This document shows, in pieces, positions 15,995-24,526 of a stretch of 35,510 bases of DNA. Each line of letters begins with the position of its first letter. Within the stretch, counting starts at the first letter, position 1. The stretch lies in NCBI GenBank assembly GCA_016928415.1, contig JAFGKU010000243.1:1-35510 (forward strand), written 5' to 3'. The position numbers and the translations under genes were made by a program. The notes under the pieces were generated by a model. The model did no database searches. It saw nothing but the letters and a program-made list of their open reading frames with translations, and had not been told where the DNA came from. Source of the DNA: Spirochaetales bacterium. Lineage in GTDB: Bacteria > Spirochaetota > Spirochaetia > SZUA-6 > JAFGRV01.

Positions 15995-16993
15995 TTACAC
16001 GGTCTTCTTCCTTTTCCCGTTTATCATGCCGCCGAACCAGGCAACGGTATCCCTGATCGTTTCTATCAGGGGCCTGGGAGAAAAACCGAGTTTTTTTTGC
16101 GCCTTGCTGTACGTCATCTTCTGGCCGGATTCCAGGACCGTTACCGATTCCTGCGTAAACAAAGGCTCTTTTTTTGAAAGGCTGCTGAACAGGTTCACGA
16201 AAAAAGCCCCCAGCTTGCACATCCAGATGGGCACGGACACCTTTCGGAACGTTTTTTGTATGAGTTTTTCAACCTGTGCAAAAACCCTGCCGAAAGTAAG
16301 TTCCTCGCCGCAGAGGATATAACTTTCCCCGCATACCCCGTTTTTACACGCCAAAACGGCACCCCTGGCAACATCACGAACATCGACAAAGTTATAGGAA
16401 GCCTCGGGAATAAAGCGGAATTTACCCATGATGAATTTCATGAAAAGCTGTCCCAGTTTGGAAGGCCTGTAATCATACGGGCCGATGACGGCCGCGGGGC
16501 ATACGATCACGGCATCCAGACCTTTTTTTATTCCTTCAAAAACCTCCATCGTTGCCCTGGCCTTGGACTTTCCGTATTCACCCAACGCCCTGTCCGGAGA
16601 GAAAGGCACCTCCTCATTCAGGACCATGTTTTTTGATAAATACTGGTATGCGTGGATGGAACTTGTGAAAACCATGCGTTTCACATTGTTGTCCAGACAG
16701 GCCTGGACAACATTCCTGGTGCCTTCCACATTCACCCTTTGAAGAAGCTCATCCTGTCCCGGTTTTATTGAAATCATACCGGCAAGGTGATAGACGCTAT
16801 CCACATCCTTACAGGCGGCATCAAGAGTTTCCCTGTCCAGGATGTTTCCCTCCAGGATTTCCACGCCCAGCCCGGCCAACGGCATTATATCTTCTCCCGG
16901 CAACACCAGGGTCCGCACCCTTTCTCCCGATTCGACAAGTTCTCGGACCAGTACATTGCCGATATGTCCCGTCCCTCCGGTTACTAAAACCAT
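15995..16993 (-). CDS. Extended-SDR NAD(P)-dependent epimerase/reductase
   Basis: A 332-residue Rossmann-fold enzyme of the extended short-chain dehydrogenase group, close in pattern to dihydroflavonol-4-reductase/3-beta-HSD-like proteins. The cofactor motif is TGGTGHIG (5-12), the strand-4 motif is YHLAGM (68-73), and the catalytic pair is Tyr140/Lys144 (YGKSK) with Ser111/Ser112 before it. The substrate cannot be read from sequence; sugar-nucleotide, sterol-like or aldehyde substrates are all possible. GGAGG lies just before the ATG, inside the end of the upstream membrane-protein gene, and there is one base between the genes, so they form an operon. The promoter region of that operon carries a palindrome like the one in front of the adjacent tetR gene. 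Confidence 0.85.
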   Translation of the reverse strand: MVLVTGGTGHIGNVLVRELVESGERVRTLVLPGEDIMPLAGLGVEILEGNILDRETLDAACKDVDSVYHLAGMISIKPGQDELLQRVNVEGTRNVVQACLDNNVKRMVFTSSIHAYQYLSKNMVLNEEVPFSPDRALGEYGKSKARATMEVFEGIKKGLDAVIVCPAAVIGPYDYRPSKLGQLFMKFIMGKFRFIPEASYNFVDVRDVARGAVLACKNGVCGESYILCGEELTFGRVFAQVEKLIQKTFRKVSVPIWMCKLGAFFVNLFSSLSKKEPLFTQESVTVLESGQKMTYSKAQKKLGFSPRPLIETIRDTVAWFGGMINGKRKKTV

Positions 16994-16994
16994 A

Positions 16995-17366
16995 TTATAC
17001 CTCCCCGGCCTTTTTTTCTTTTCTTAACGCCGCAAAGGTCCAGGCGGCTCCAAATAAATCCACCGCTCCAAACACAATGATGAGCGGGCTTGCCTTTTCC
17101 ACAAGGCAAAAAACCGTTAAAAACACGATGGCAAGGGCTCGTGTATGCGTTGTCCAGGAGAAAAAATCCTTATCCATCTTCAATGCCGCCCGGACGTAAT
17201 AATACCCGAAAAACATTAAAAGCATACCTAAAAGCCGTGCAACCAGGTAATCGGTCAGAACCATGCCCATGAGCCCGAAAAGCACCTGGGGAATAAAAAG
17301 GAATAAAATCCCTATGAGAATTATGTAAATTCCGAAAACCAAAACGCTTACAGCAGACATTTTCAT
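16995..17366 (-). CDS. Small four-helix membrane protein
   Basis: About 123 residues from the ATG at 17366, with AAAGGA some 9 bases upstream; an earlier in-frame start at 17396 is less well placed. Four hydrophobic helices are visible (about 4-27, 33-60, 78-95 and 97-113), giving a compact integral membrane protein ending in a charged tail. The arrangement resembles DoxX/DUF4345-like small membrane proteins, but no motif settles this. It is the first gene of a two-gene unit with the SDR enzyme and lies just downstream of a TetR regulator gene. An operator-like palindrome is in the gap, so induction by a ligand sensed by that regulator is likely. Confidence 0.65.
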   Translation of the reverse strand: MKMSAVSVLVFGIYIILIGILFLFIPQVLFGLMGMVLTDYLVARLLGMLLMFFGYYYVRAALKMDKDFFSWTTHTRALAIVFLTVFCLVEKASPLIIVFGAVDLFGAAWTFAALRKEKKAGEV

Positions 17367-17402
17367 ATTTTTCAATCCTTTCCGAGCGGGCAGCACTCAA
17401 AC

Positions 17403-17416
17403 AGTGAACGCTCACT
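17403..17416. promoter_or_regulatory. Operator-like palindrome upstream of the membrane protein/SDR unit
   Basis: AGTGAACGCTCACT: 5-bp arms AGTGA/TCACT around a 4-base centre. It shares CGCTCACT (9 of 9 aligned bases except the first) with the site in front of tetR (18068-18081). It lies 36 bases upstream of the membrane-protein start, a plausible operator position. Confidence 0.55.
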
Positions 17417-17466
17417 CAATAAACAACCAGACACCTGGCCCGTTACACTTTTATAAAGAAACCTGC

Positions 17467-18051
17467 TTAAACGTTCAGATACTGGGTGATTATATCAATA
17501 ATATCGCGGATTTCATTTTCCTTCAGTTCATGTTTTCCGCTGATCATGGAGCGCTTCCATACCATATCACCTATTCCCCAGAGCATGGTGAGGACAACTC
17601 CCAGCTTCTCTTCGGGAAGATCCTGCCTGCCTTTTTTCAGGCTGACCTGTATTACCTCCCTGATCCTTTGAAGCCCCCGTGTGTACACCTGCTCCAATTC
17701 GGCCTTGATTTTCCTGTCCTCCACCTCGGAAAAAGCCTTGTAAATAATCTTGTACAGGTTGGTTGATTCCGCCGGCATCTGGAAAAAATTCTCCCCCAGC
17801 TTTCGAAGGTTCTCCTTTAAATTCTTTTCCGGAGAAATACCGACCGCCACGGCCTCGCTCAGGCGGACGCTGATTACCCTTAAAACCTCGATAAACAGTT
17901 CCCGTTTGTTTTTAAAATAAGTATAGATCGTACCTTCCGAAATGTTGGCTTTTTTAGCGATGGAAGATGTGGTCATGTTCTGGTAATTCTGCCTGGTAAG
18001 AATATTTATCGCTGTTTTGAGTATGAGATCCTTCTTATTGTTCCTCGCCAC
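17467..18051 (-). CDS. TetR/AcrR-family transcriptional regulator
   Basis: A 194-residue protein. The N-terminal 50 residues form a TetR helix-turn-helix: ILKTAINILTRQNYQNMTTS, then IAKKANISEGTIYTYFKNKRELF. The remainder is the variable all-helical ligand-binding and dimerisation domain and shows no recognisable ligand signature. It lies immediately upstream of the membrane protein/SDR unit on the same strand, separated by 100 bases that contain a palindrome similar to the one in its own promoter. The inference is autoregulation plus control of the SDR unit. The ATG is the first in the open frame and follows a good promoter, but its ribosome site is weak (GCGAGGA-type purines). Confidence 0.9.
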   Translation of the reverse strand: MARNNKKDLILKTAINILTRQNYQNMTTSSIAKKANISEGTIYTYFKNKRELFIEVLRVISVRLSEAVAVGISPEKNLKENLRKLGENFFQMPAESTNLYKIIYKAFSEVEDRKIKAELEQVYTRGLQRIREVIQVSLKKGRQDLPEEKLGVVLTMLWGIGDMVWKRSMISGKHELKENEIRDIIDIITQYLNV

Positions 18052-18067
18052 ACAACGCCCCTGATAT

Positions 18068-18081
18068 TGAGCAAGCGCTCA
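18068..18081. promoter_or_regulatory. TetR-type operator overlapping the tetR transcript start
   Basis: TGAGCAAGCGCTCA, 5-bp arms TGAGC/GCTCA around a 4-base centre. It lies directly downstream of the tetR promoter's predicted start (about 18087) and 17 bases before the start codon, so a bound regulator would block its own gene. Confidence 0.6.
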
Positions 18082-18093
18082 CTTACTATATTA

Positions 18094-18122
18094 AAGATAA
18101 CATGATCCGCCGAAAAAGTCAA
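18094..18122 (-). promoter_or_regulatory. Promoter for the tetR gene
   Basis: On the minus strand TTGACT (18117-18122), a 17-bp spacer and TATCTT (18094-18099). The predicted transcription start is near 18087, next to the operator-like palindrome. Confidence 0.65.
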
Positions 18123-18151
18123 CCAGCCGTTTGAGAAAAAACGGCGCATGA

Positions 18152-19282
18152 TCACCGGGTCGCTTTACCGCGTTTTTTCGGCTTGCCGTGAATCCTTTCG
18201 TAGATGGCTATCTGGTTTCTTCCATGCTCCTTTGCCCAGTAGAGGGCATTATCCGCGCGGATGATGATATCCTCGCCCGTTTTATCCGACTGATGATACT
18301 CGGAAATGCCGATGGAGAGGGTAATTTTGAATTTTTCCCCGTTTGCACCGGAAAAATTCAGTTCTGACAATTCATGCATCAGCCTCTGCGCAGGTTCATA
18401 GGCATTATCCACGCTTGTTTTGGGTAAAATGATGATGAATTCCTCGCCCCCGAAACGGCCGGCAATATCCTGATCTCTCAGTATACCCTCTTTCTGGAAA
18501 AGCGCGCCCAGGGTTTTCAATACCGCATCTCCAACCAGGTGACCGTACGTGTCATTAACATCCTTGAAGTGGTCTATATCGATCATCATGATGGAAAAAT
18601 GATCGCCAAGGGCAGTCAGGGAAGAAAGGGAAGAATTAATGATATCATTATCGGTTAAATCTATTTTTTCATCGAGTATCAATTCCTTTTGCCGTTCAAG
18701 CAGCTTGAAAATGACACTCCGGTTATACAGGTTGGTGAGGTCGTCGATCATGTTCTTCCGTTTTAATTCCTCGTTCAGCCGTTCTATTTCCTTTTTTTTC
18801 TTCTGGAGAATTTCGGAATAGACAACCGTTTTAAAGGAATGATAGATATAATCGGAAAGCCTGAACGTGGATATGGATTTACTGAATAAATTGATCATAT
18901 AAAGGACAAAAGAAATGGCCCGGGCCTCGTCATTATCGGATTTATACAGGAGAAAGGAGTTTTTGTGCCCATTAATGACAGATTTCTCCTTAAAAAACCC
19001 GGCATCCTTATAAAGGTATAAAAAATTGATAAAAGGATTAATTTCAAGATTTTTCAGGTAATTCTTAACATCAGTCTCAATTTCCAGGAAATGCTTTGCA
19101 TAAACGGCGATAAAAAAGTCATAGTTTCTTGCCTTTTTCAGTACATCGCTGAATTTCCCGCCCAAAAAGGATTTTGACGTGACTATTTCAACTTTGAACG
19201 GCGCCTTATCCTTTACGGACTGAAAAAAATCTTTATAAATCTTGATTTTATCCGTGAAAAAATACAGTATGTTAAAATCCAA
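18152..19282 (-). CDS. Diguanylate cyclase (GGDEF) with unassigned N-terminal domain
   Basis: A 376-residue protein starting at TTG (19282), supported by AAAGGA 8 bases upstream; there is no better ATG nearby. Residues 1-150 form an unassigned alpha/beta region that looks like a degenerate receiver-type or regulatory fold, without membrane helices. A coiled coil (about 155-178) leads into the GGDEF domain: DDLTNLYNR (180-188), the metal-binding MMIDIDHFKDVND stretch (232-244) and the active-site GGEEF (278-282). An RxxD inhibitory site (RDQD, 269-272) sits at the right distance, so product feedback is likely. It makes c-di-GMP in the cytoplasm. A short extra loop (about 198-225) lies between the first helix and the core. 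It has its own promoter. Confidence 0.92.
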   Translation of the reverse strand: MDFNILYFFTDKIKIYKDFFQSVKDKAPFKVEIVTSKSFLGGKFSDVLKKARNYDFFIAVYAKHFLEIETDVKNYLKNLEINPFINFLYLYKDAGFFKEKSVINGHKNSFLLYKSDNDEARAISFVLYMINLFSKSISTFRLSDYIYHSFKTVVYSEILQKKKKEIERLNEELKRKNMIDDLTNLYNRSVIFKLLERQKELILDEKIDLTDNDIINSSLSSLTALGDHFSIMMIDIDHFKDVNDTYGHLVGDAVLKTLGALFQKEGILRDQDIAGRFGGEEFIIILPKTSVDNAYEPAQRLMHELSELNFSGANGEKFKITLSIGISEYHQSDKTGEDIIIRADNALYWAKEHGRNQIAIYERIHGKPKKRGKATR

Positions 19283-19325
19283 TTAAAATTTCCTTTTATA
19301 AACCGGTATACTCTTCACGAATTAA

Positions 19326-19354
19326 ATCATAACACATCGGGAATCGCTTTGCAA
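19326..19354 (-). promoter_or_regulatory. Promoter for the GGDEF gene
   Basis: On the minus strand TTGCAA (19349-19354), a 17-bp spacer and TATGAT (19326-19331). The predicted start is near 19319, about 37 bases before the TTG start codon. Confidence 0.6.
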
Positions 19355-19371
19355 TAAAAGTTAATTAAGGC

Positions 19372-19429
19372 ACCTCTAAAAACCCTTTAAAAATAGGGGT
19401 TTTTAGAGGTTGCCCAGGACAAATCAATA
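19372..19429. repeat. Dispersed palindromic repeat, copy 1, with flanking motif
   Basis: A 14-bp perfect inverted repeat (19372-19385 with 19397-19410; arm ACCTCTAAAAACCC) has an 11-base loop and is extended to GGCA/TGCC ends with one bulge. CAGGACAAATCAATA (19415-19429) follows. A near-identical arm and flank occur at 33747-33799. Both genes around it read away from it, so it is not a terminator. It resembles a minimal insertion-sequence-end or MITE-like repeat. Confidence 0.7.
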
Positions 19430-19453
19430 GTGTTTCAAGATTCCCATTACTTA

Positions 19454-19469
19454 ATAAACTTAAGTTTAT
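19454..19469. promoter_or_regulatory. 16-bp perfect palindrome upstream of the hypothetical gene
   Basis: ATAAACTTAAGTTTAT is a perfect palindrome centred on TTAA, 40 bases before the start codon at 19510. It is a possible operator for a dimeric regulator. No clear -35/-10 pair could be assigned next to it. Confidence 0.4.
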
Positions 19470-19509
19470 ACCCCCCGCACCGAAAATTTAGGATATACGG
19501 CGGAGTTAT

Positions 19510-19980
19510 ATGGTAGAAAAATTACATCTAAAAAAGGCTAAAATCCAACCTGGTTTTACATTCAATCAAAAGGAAGAAATACGGATACTGATACAGGCCA
19601 TTAAAGAAGAATTCATCCACAACTTTGACACCACATGGTTCAGCCTCATACAAAAAAACCTCCCGGTAGACACAGGTATACTTTATGAATTGCATCATTC
19701 CTTTTTCACCGATTCCCGAATCAATTACTCAAACAGCCAGATAATGGAATTCACGGAGAGAATAAGCCTTTTTATTGAAACGATCAGGCTGTTTCTACTG
19801 CCGACACTCAAGGAAAAAATGGGTATTTCCCGCTTCAAACACGATGAAAAAAGGTCCATGGACCAGGATGAATTCCTGGTACGAAGCATGATCGCCTACA
19901 CGCTGCCATATAATTTAAACAGACTGGACCAGCTTGTCACCGAACTTGCCTGTATTTTAAAATCAAAATCTTGCCATTGA
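19510..19980 (+). CDS. Hypothetical protein upstream of the MoxR cassette
   Basis: A 156-residue soluble, mostly helical, charged protein with no signal peptide or membrane helix. I do not recognise a family. Noticeable segments are a basic N-terminus (VEKLHLKKAKIQ), a Trp/Phe-containing helix (HNFDTTWFSLIQKNLP) and a long amphipathic helix (ISLFIETIRLFLLPTLKEKMG). GGCGGAG (19499-19505) lies 4 bases before the ATG, so it is very probably a true gene. It precedes the moxR gene on the same strand by 31 bases and may be the first gene of that transcript, but nothing ties it to MoxR function. Confidence 0.65.
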   Translation: MVEKLHLKKAKIQPGFTFNQKEEIRILIQAIKEEFIHNFDTTWFSLIQKNLPVDTGILYELHHSFFTDSRINYSNSQIMEFTERISLFIETIRLFLLPTLKEKMGISRFKHDEKRSMDQDEFLVRSMIAYTLPYNLNRLDQLVTELACILKSKSCH

Positions 19981-20011
19981 TTTTTCTTAACTAAAATTCT
20001 AAACTTTAAAT

Positions 20012-21043
20012 ATGCGAAATCAAAATCCGACAACAAACAGGAATAAAACAGCGGGTCAGGCAGCTGTTATTCCGACAAAACTGCAAAAGGAAGTTACCAG
20101 GTATTTTGACTTTACCAACAAGATACTCAATGGGCTGGAACAGGTTATCCGCGGTAAAAGAAAGGTGCTTGAATTCCTCATTACAGGTCTTGTTGCAGGC
20201 GGCCATGTCCTTATTGAGGATGTTCCCGGGCTGGGGAAGACAACAATGGCCAAAACACTGGCCCACCTCATTTCCAAGTCGAAGAATAAAAACCCGGTTG
20301 TCTTCAAACGGATTCAATTCACACCCGACCTGCTGCCATATGATATTACCGGTGTGGATGTTTTTGATCCCGTACACAAAAAATTCACGTTTTTGCCGGG
20401 CCCGGTTTTCGCCAACATAGTACTGGCGGATGAAATAAACCGGACGACACCCAAGGTACAGTCCGCATTGCTCGAAGTAATGGCCGAAAGACAGGTTACT
20501 GTCGGGAATGTTACCCATATAATGGATAAATTGTTTTTTGTCATAGCCACACAGAACCCCGTTGAAACGGAAGGCACCTATCCATTGCCGGTGGCTCAAA
20601 TTGACCGTTTTATCATGAAATTACGGATCGGTTATCCTTCCGCCGAGGTTGAGGAAAACATAGTGATTGACGAACCCGCCACCCGGATCCTGCCGAACAT
20701 AAAACCAATCTGCGGCCAGGATGATATACTCGCTTTCCAGCATTTTATACAGCAGGTGTACTGCGACCATAAACTCATTCAGGCCGCCGTCTCGCTCTCC
20801 CAGTCCACACGGACACACAGGGGAATAGAGCTCGGAACATCGCCGCGGGCCAGCATCATGCTTGTCCGGGCCGCCAAAACCTACGCGGTCATTCAAAACC
20901 GGGGTTATGTCATCGACCAGGACATTATAGACCTGGCACCCCTGGTCATGGGACACAGGATTAAATTAAAGGATATAAGGATTAATCCGGAATCATTGAT
21001 CCGGGAAATGACCTTGAACACATTGTCCAGGATCAATTATTAG
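20012..21043 (+). CDS. MoxR-family AAA+ ATPase
   Basis: A 343-residue AAA+ protein of the MoxR type. Walker A is DVPGLGKTT (70-78), Walker B is VLADE (137-141), sensor 1 is ATQNP (179-183), and the family signature LPGPVFANIVLADEINRTTPKVQSALL is intact in sequence order. MoxR ATPases act as chaperone-like machines that mature or regulate partner complexes, typically encoded next to DUF58/VWA proteins. Here the partners are the DUF58 and transglutaminase genes directly downstream. The first ~25 residues are polar and poorly conserved. No clear ribosome site precedes the ATG at 20012, so the exact start is less certain than the rest. Confidence 0.93.
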   Translation: MRNQNPTTNRNKTAGQAAVIPTKLQKEVTRYFDFTNKILNGLEQVIRGKRKVLEFLITGLVAGGHVLIEDVPGLGKTTMAKTLAHLISKSKNKNPVVFKRIQFTPDLLPYDITGVDVFDPVHKKFTFLPGPVFANIVLADEINRTTPKVQSALLEVMAERQVTVGNVTHIMDKLFFVIATQNPVETEGTYPLPVAQIDRFIMKLRIGYPSAEVEENIVIDEPATRILPNIKPICGQDDILAFQHFIQQVYCDHKLIQAAVSLSQSTRTHRGIELGTSPRASIMLVRAAKTYAVIQNRGYVIDQDIIDLAPLVMGHRIKLKDIRINPESLIREMTLNTLSRINY

Positions 21044-21057
21044 GTACCTTGGAAAAA

Positions 21058-22362
21058 ATGGACAAGAAACCAAACCGCCATCTATTAACGCGAATTCTGC
21101 CGCTCACATTAAGGGGGCTCTTTTTCCTGGTATTATCCCTTGCCATTCTCTTACTCGGTATTTTCAGGGCAGACCTGGCCAGCCTTTTCTGGGGTACAAG
21201 TTTTTTATCCCTCTGTGTATACGCCCTGATAGGCAATCATTTCTTCCGCGCATTGAGCCGCAGACATTTCATATCGAATCCCGCAGCCTGCAACCTGAGC
21301 CTGCCGGTAAAGGGAATTTTCCCCGGCAACAAGGTTGTCTGTGATATTACCGTCGAGTACCTGTCATTTTTCATCCCGGGATTTTCCGCCAGGGTCCGGG
21401 TGGACTTATGCTGGCCTGACCGCCCCGTTTTTTCACTGAATGCCTGCCTGAAACCGGGACCAAATACGATTGCCATTCCTTTCATGCCGGAACACAGGGG
21501 GGTGTACAGGTGCCAGGCCATCTGTTTCGAGTTTGTTGATTTACTGGGATTCACGCATTCCGAGACGAGTCTTTCGGCTGAGGAATATATCCGGGTCTAT
21601 CCCAGGAACATTCCCGCCGATGAAATCAGGTATAAGGTGGCGGGTGAAAATTCGGATAATATATTAAAAACAAAACGGGTAAGCGACGAACTGCTTGAGG
21701 TGAAGAAATATTTTCCGGGAGACGATCTCCGTAAATTAAACTGGAAAATATTCGCGCATCTGGGTGAACTGTTTGTCCGTAAAGGCGAAGAATCCCCGCC
21801 TCCCGAATCAAGGCTGTTTTTCATGCTCGACCCATCGGTTCCCGCGTTCATGCCCGCCTTGAACACCCCGGATTACCTGGACAGCCTGGTGGAAATTTAC
21901 AGCGCCATGACCCTGATGTTTTTAATTAATGGCATCCAGGTACATACATCCATTCTGGGCCGTGAAAGCACGTTCCTGTTTTCCAAGAGCCAGACAGCGG
22001 ATTTTCTTGCTCTCATGTCCGAAATAAGATGGATAAAGGACTGTAAAACGATACCACTGCCACCTAACAGGAAAATGCATACGGTGGTTTTTTCATTTCC
22101 CGGATCAAGGATGCTGCCGCGTGTCCTGAAAGCCATCCCCAATTCCCGGGAAAAGGCTACGGTCTTTTTCCGGGAATACGTTATTCCTGTCAGGAGAAAA
22201 TCGGGAATCAATTTAAGGCAATTGTTTTTTGTTCCCCCGAATGCCGAAAACAGGATTGTATATTCCCCCCAGGAGGAGAAAAAATACAAAAGGCTGCTTG
22301 TTTCGGAAATGGCCACCTACAGGAACGCACCATGGAGTCTAAATAATGTTAAGACCATTTGA
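21058..22362 (+). CDS. DUF58-family membrane-anchored protein
   Basis: A 434-residue protein from the ATG at 21058; an in-frame TTG three codons earlier is possible. Two hydrophobic helices near the N-terminus (about 17-36 and 38-60) anchor it. A beta-rich segment follows, then the DUF58 signature FPGDDLRKLNWKIFAHLGEL starting at about residue 219. The C-terminal half has a VWA-like alpha/beta pattern beginning at LFFMLDPSVP, in which a MIDAS-type DxSxS is reduced to DPSVP. DUF58 proteins are the usual partners of MoxR ATPases. The 3' end overlaps the next gene's start by 17 bases, so the genes are co-translated. The gene starts 14 bases after moxR. Confidence 0.88.
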   Translation: MDKKPNRHLLTRILPLTLRGLFFLVLSLAILLLGIFRADLASLFWGTSFLSLCVYALIGNHFFRALSRRHFISNPAACNLSLPVKGIFPGNKVVCDITVEYLSFFIPGFSARVRVDLCWPDRPVFSLNACLKPGPNTIAIPFMPEHRGVYRCQAICFEFVDLLGFTHSETSLSAEEYIRVYPRNIPADEIRYKVAGENSDNILKTKRVSDELLEVKKYFPGDDLRKLNWKIFAHLGELFVRKGEESPPPESRLFFMLDPSVPAFMPALNTPDYLDSLVEIYSAMTLMFLINGIQVHTSILGRESTFLFSKSQTADFLALMSEIRWIKDCKTIPLPPNRKMHTVVFSFPGSRMLPRVLKAIPNSREKATVFFREYVIPVRRKSGINLRQLFFVPPNAENRIVYSPQEEKKYKRLLVSEMATYRNAPWSLNNVKTI

Positions 22363-24526
22363 CCTCGATATACGTAAAAATTACACGGCAATCATACTGT
22401 TTGCCATGCGGAACGTGATTCTGTACATTCTCATGTTCAATTTCCACCAGCATTTCAGGGAGGAGCTGAACCTTCTTTTCCTTTCCGCTTCCTTCTGCGT
22501 AGCCGTAATCCTGGCTCTCTGGATGGAAAAAGTGAAACTCCGGTTTTCAGCGGGAGTCATCGGGATTGTATTCACAATCATCCTGTTACGGACATTCTTC
22601 TTTTTTATATTCAGCATTATCATACCGATTGACGGGAGTTATGAAGCCGATTTCCTTTACCTGTACTTTGACAGGGAATTCTTCCCCGCATTGATACCTT
22701 CGGTCATCGTATGGCTCTTCAATTTCCTGGCCCTCCGTTACCCGATATTCGTCTATATCGAAGCCGGTCTCAATTCATGGATACTGATGGCCGTGTTCTG
22801 GACGGAAGCGAATTACAACATACAGCTCTATCATCCCACCGTGTTCGGCATATTCCTGGGTGTGTACATCCTGTTCCAGATTATTGTGCTTGTCATGGGC
22901 CGCCAACGGCACGAAGAAAGTAAAAAAAAGGTCCACAGGGAAAAATCCGGCAAGCGCACCGTCAAATCAATGCTGTCTTATATATGGGTCATTATTCCCC
23001 TTTTATTCCTCTTTATTTTCTACCTGATCCTCATGGATAAATACAACCAGGAAGCAGTCAAAAACAGGGGCGGATTAATGGAATCCACATTGTTCCGGTT
23101 TGACTTCTCCAAATATATAAAACTTGAAAGCGAGATCAGCCTGAACGACGACCTGGTTTTAATTTTCAGGAAAAACGGCCTTGCCAAAAGGATCCTTTTA
23201 CGGCGGTTTGTCCTATCCGAATATAAAAAGGGAGCCGGCTTTTTCAAGACATCGAAACCCGAAATAGATTTCCTGCCGGAAGTGGTCTCCGATGCGCGGC
23301 AGGCATTACCCGATCCCGAATATTCCGGCAGGGAGACGGTCTCGCAGGAATATTTCTTCGTGAATTTCGATCCGACATCGCTGGTCGCCATGAATTACCC
23401 CGTTGAAATAATCCCGCTGAAAAACTGGGACTCTTCCTCCTTTCTCAGGATCTACAAGGTCATTTCCAGGGTCAACCAGGTAACGGAAGCCAACCTTCCC
23501 CGTTATGAAATACCGCCCATGTCCGATGAGCTTTATGCCCTGTACACCGATTACGGTAATGATGAAAAAATAAAGGAACTGGCGGATACGATTATCGAAA
23601 ACAAGATAGGACACCTGGATAAAATACTCGCTATCGAATACTACCTCCAGAGCAATTACCTCTACTCCCTGAAACCGGGCATAGCCGCCGACGGGGACCA
23701 GCTTCACCACTTCCTTTTTGAAAGCAAAAAAGGATACTGCTCCTATTTTGCCTTTGCAATGGCCCTTCTTTGCCGGAGCCAGGGAATCCCGGCACGCGTG
23801 GCCGTCGGCTTTTTTGCCAATCCGGACTGGGAGGTTCTCAACTTCTATGAAATCAAGGCCAACCAGGCTCATGCCTGGGTCGAAGTATATTTCAAGGACA
23901 TGGGATGGATTGAATTCGATCCCACATCCAGCAACATTGCACCGGGTGAAGACATCAGTTTCACGTTCGAATTCGAATTCAGCGATAAATTGAAAAACCT
24001 TATAAATGAAATTCTTGACATGCAGGATAAATTCGAGGAGGAAACCAGGGAAGAACAACCGTTCGATGCTACGGTGAATAATTTTGCCGATGCCATGGGC
24101 CAGGTGGCGGGCTTCCTGGTCAAGTACTGGTTTATATCGCTTCCCGCAGCCTACCTGCTCCTCCTGTTCCTCATCAAGTACTACAGATTTTTCCTGTTCG
24201 TGTTTTCAGGGAATATCCGGGAAAAGACGAAACACCTGTTTTTATTCAGTCAAACAAAACTCTACGGCCTGGGATGGCTTAAAAAGCAGTATGAATCCAT
24301 CATGGAATACAGCCTCCGCATGGAAAAGGAAAAAAACATTTCTATACAGCTCTGGGCCTCACAATACCTGAAGGCCGCCTTTGATGAAAAATACGAGGCT
24401 GCCGACTTCAGAATTTCAATTACCAGGTACAGGGAATTTAAAACGTCCTTCAACAGGAATACGAATATATTTATCAGGGTCCTGGGGTTCCTCAATCCCG
24501 TACATGTATTCAAAAGGAAAAGGTAA
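22346..24526 (+). CDS. TgpA-like membrane transglutaminase-superfamily protein
   Basis: A 726-residue protein. The N-terminus (about 1-235) carries six or seven membrane helices. A long extracytoplasmic region contains the transglutaminase core: Cys465 in KKGYCSYFAFAMALLCR, His509 in NQAHAWVEVYFKDMGW and Asp525 in EFDPT, a complete Cys-His-Asp triad. Another membrane helix (about 588-612) is followed by a cytoplasmic helical tail of about 100 residues. The same architecture is seen in TgpA of Pseudomonas, an essential inner-membrane protein with an active periplasmic transglutaminase domain, encoded with MoxR and DUF58. It overlaps DUF58 by 17 bases and the TPR gene by 1-4 bases. Substrate unknown. 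Confidence 0.9.
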   Translation: MLRPFDLDIRKNYTAIILFAMRNVILYILMFNFHQHFREELNLLFLSASFCVAVILALWMEKVKLRFSAGVIGIVFTIILLRTFFFFIFSIIIPIDGSYEADFLYLYFDREFFPALIPSVIVWLFNFLALRYPIFVYIEAGLNSWILMAVFWTEANYNIQLYHPTVFGIFLGVYILFQIIVLVMGRQRHEESKKKVHREKSGKRTVKSMLSYIWVIIPLLFLFIFYLILMDKYNQEAVKNRGGLMESTLFRFDFSKYIKLESEISLNDDLVLIFRKNGLAKRILLRRFVLSEYKKGAGFFKTSKPEIDFLPEVVSDARQALPDPEYSGRETVSQEYFFVNFDPTSLVAMNYPVEIIPLKNWDSSSFLRIYKVISRVNQVTEANLPRYEIPPMSDELYALYTDYGNDEKIKELADTIIENKIGHLDKILAIEYYLQSNYLYSLKPGIAADGDQLHHFLFESKKGYCSYFAFAMALLCRSQGIPARVAVGFFANPDWEVLNFYEIKANQAHAWVEVYFKDMGWIEFDPTSSNIAPGEDISFTFEFEFSDKLKNLINEILDMQDKFEEETREEQPFDATVNNFADAMGQVAGFLVKYWFISLPAAYLLLLFLIKYYRFFLFVFSGNIREKTKHLFLFSQTKLYGLGWLKKQYESIMEYSLRMEKEKNISIQLWASQYLKAAFDEKYEAADFRISITRYREFKTSFNRNTNIFIRVLGFLNPVHVFKRKR

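Noticed and set aside
19372-19410. Intrinsic terminator
   Set aside because: The stem is strong, but both flanking genes start beside it and read away from it, so there is no transcript for it to end. The same holds for the copy at 33766-33799.
23306-24058. A 250-codon minus-strand open frame
   Set aside because: It is antisense to the transglutaminase core including the catalytic residues, with no recognisable protein pattern.
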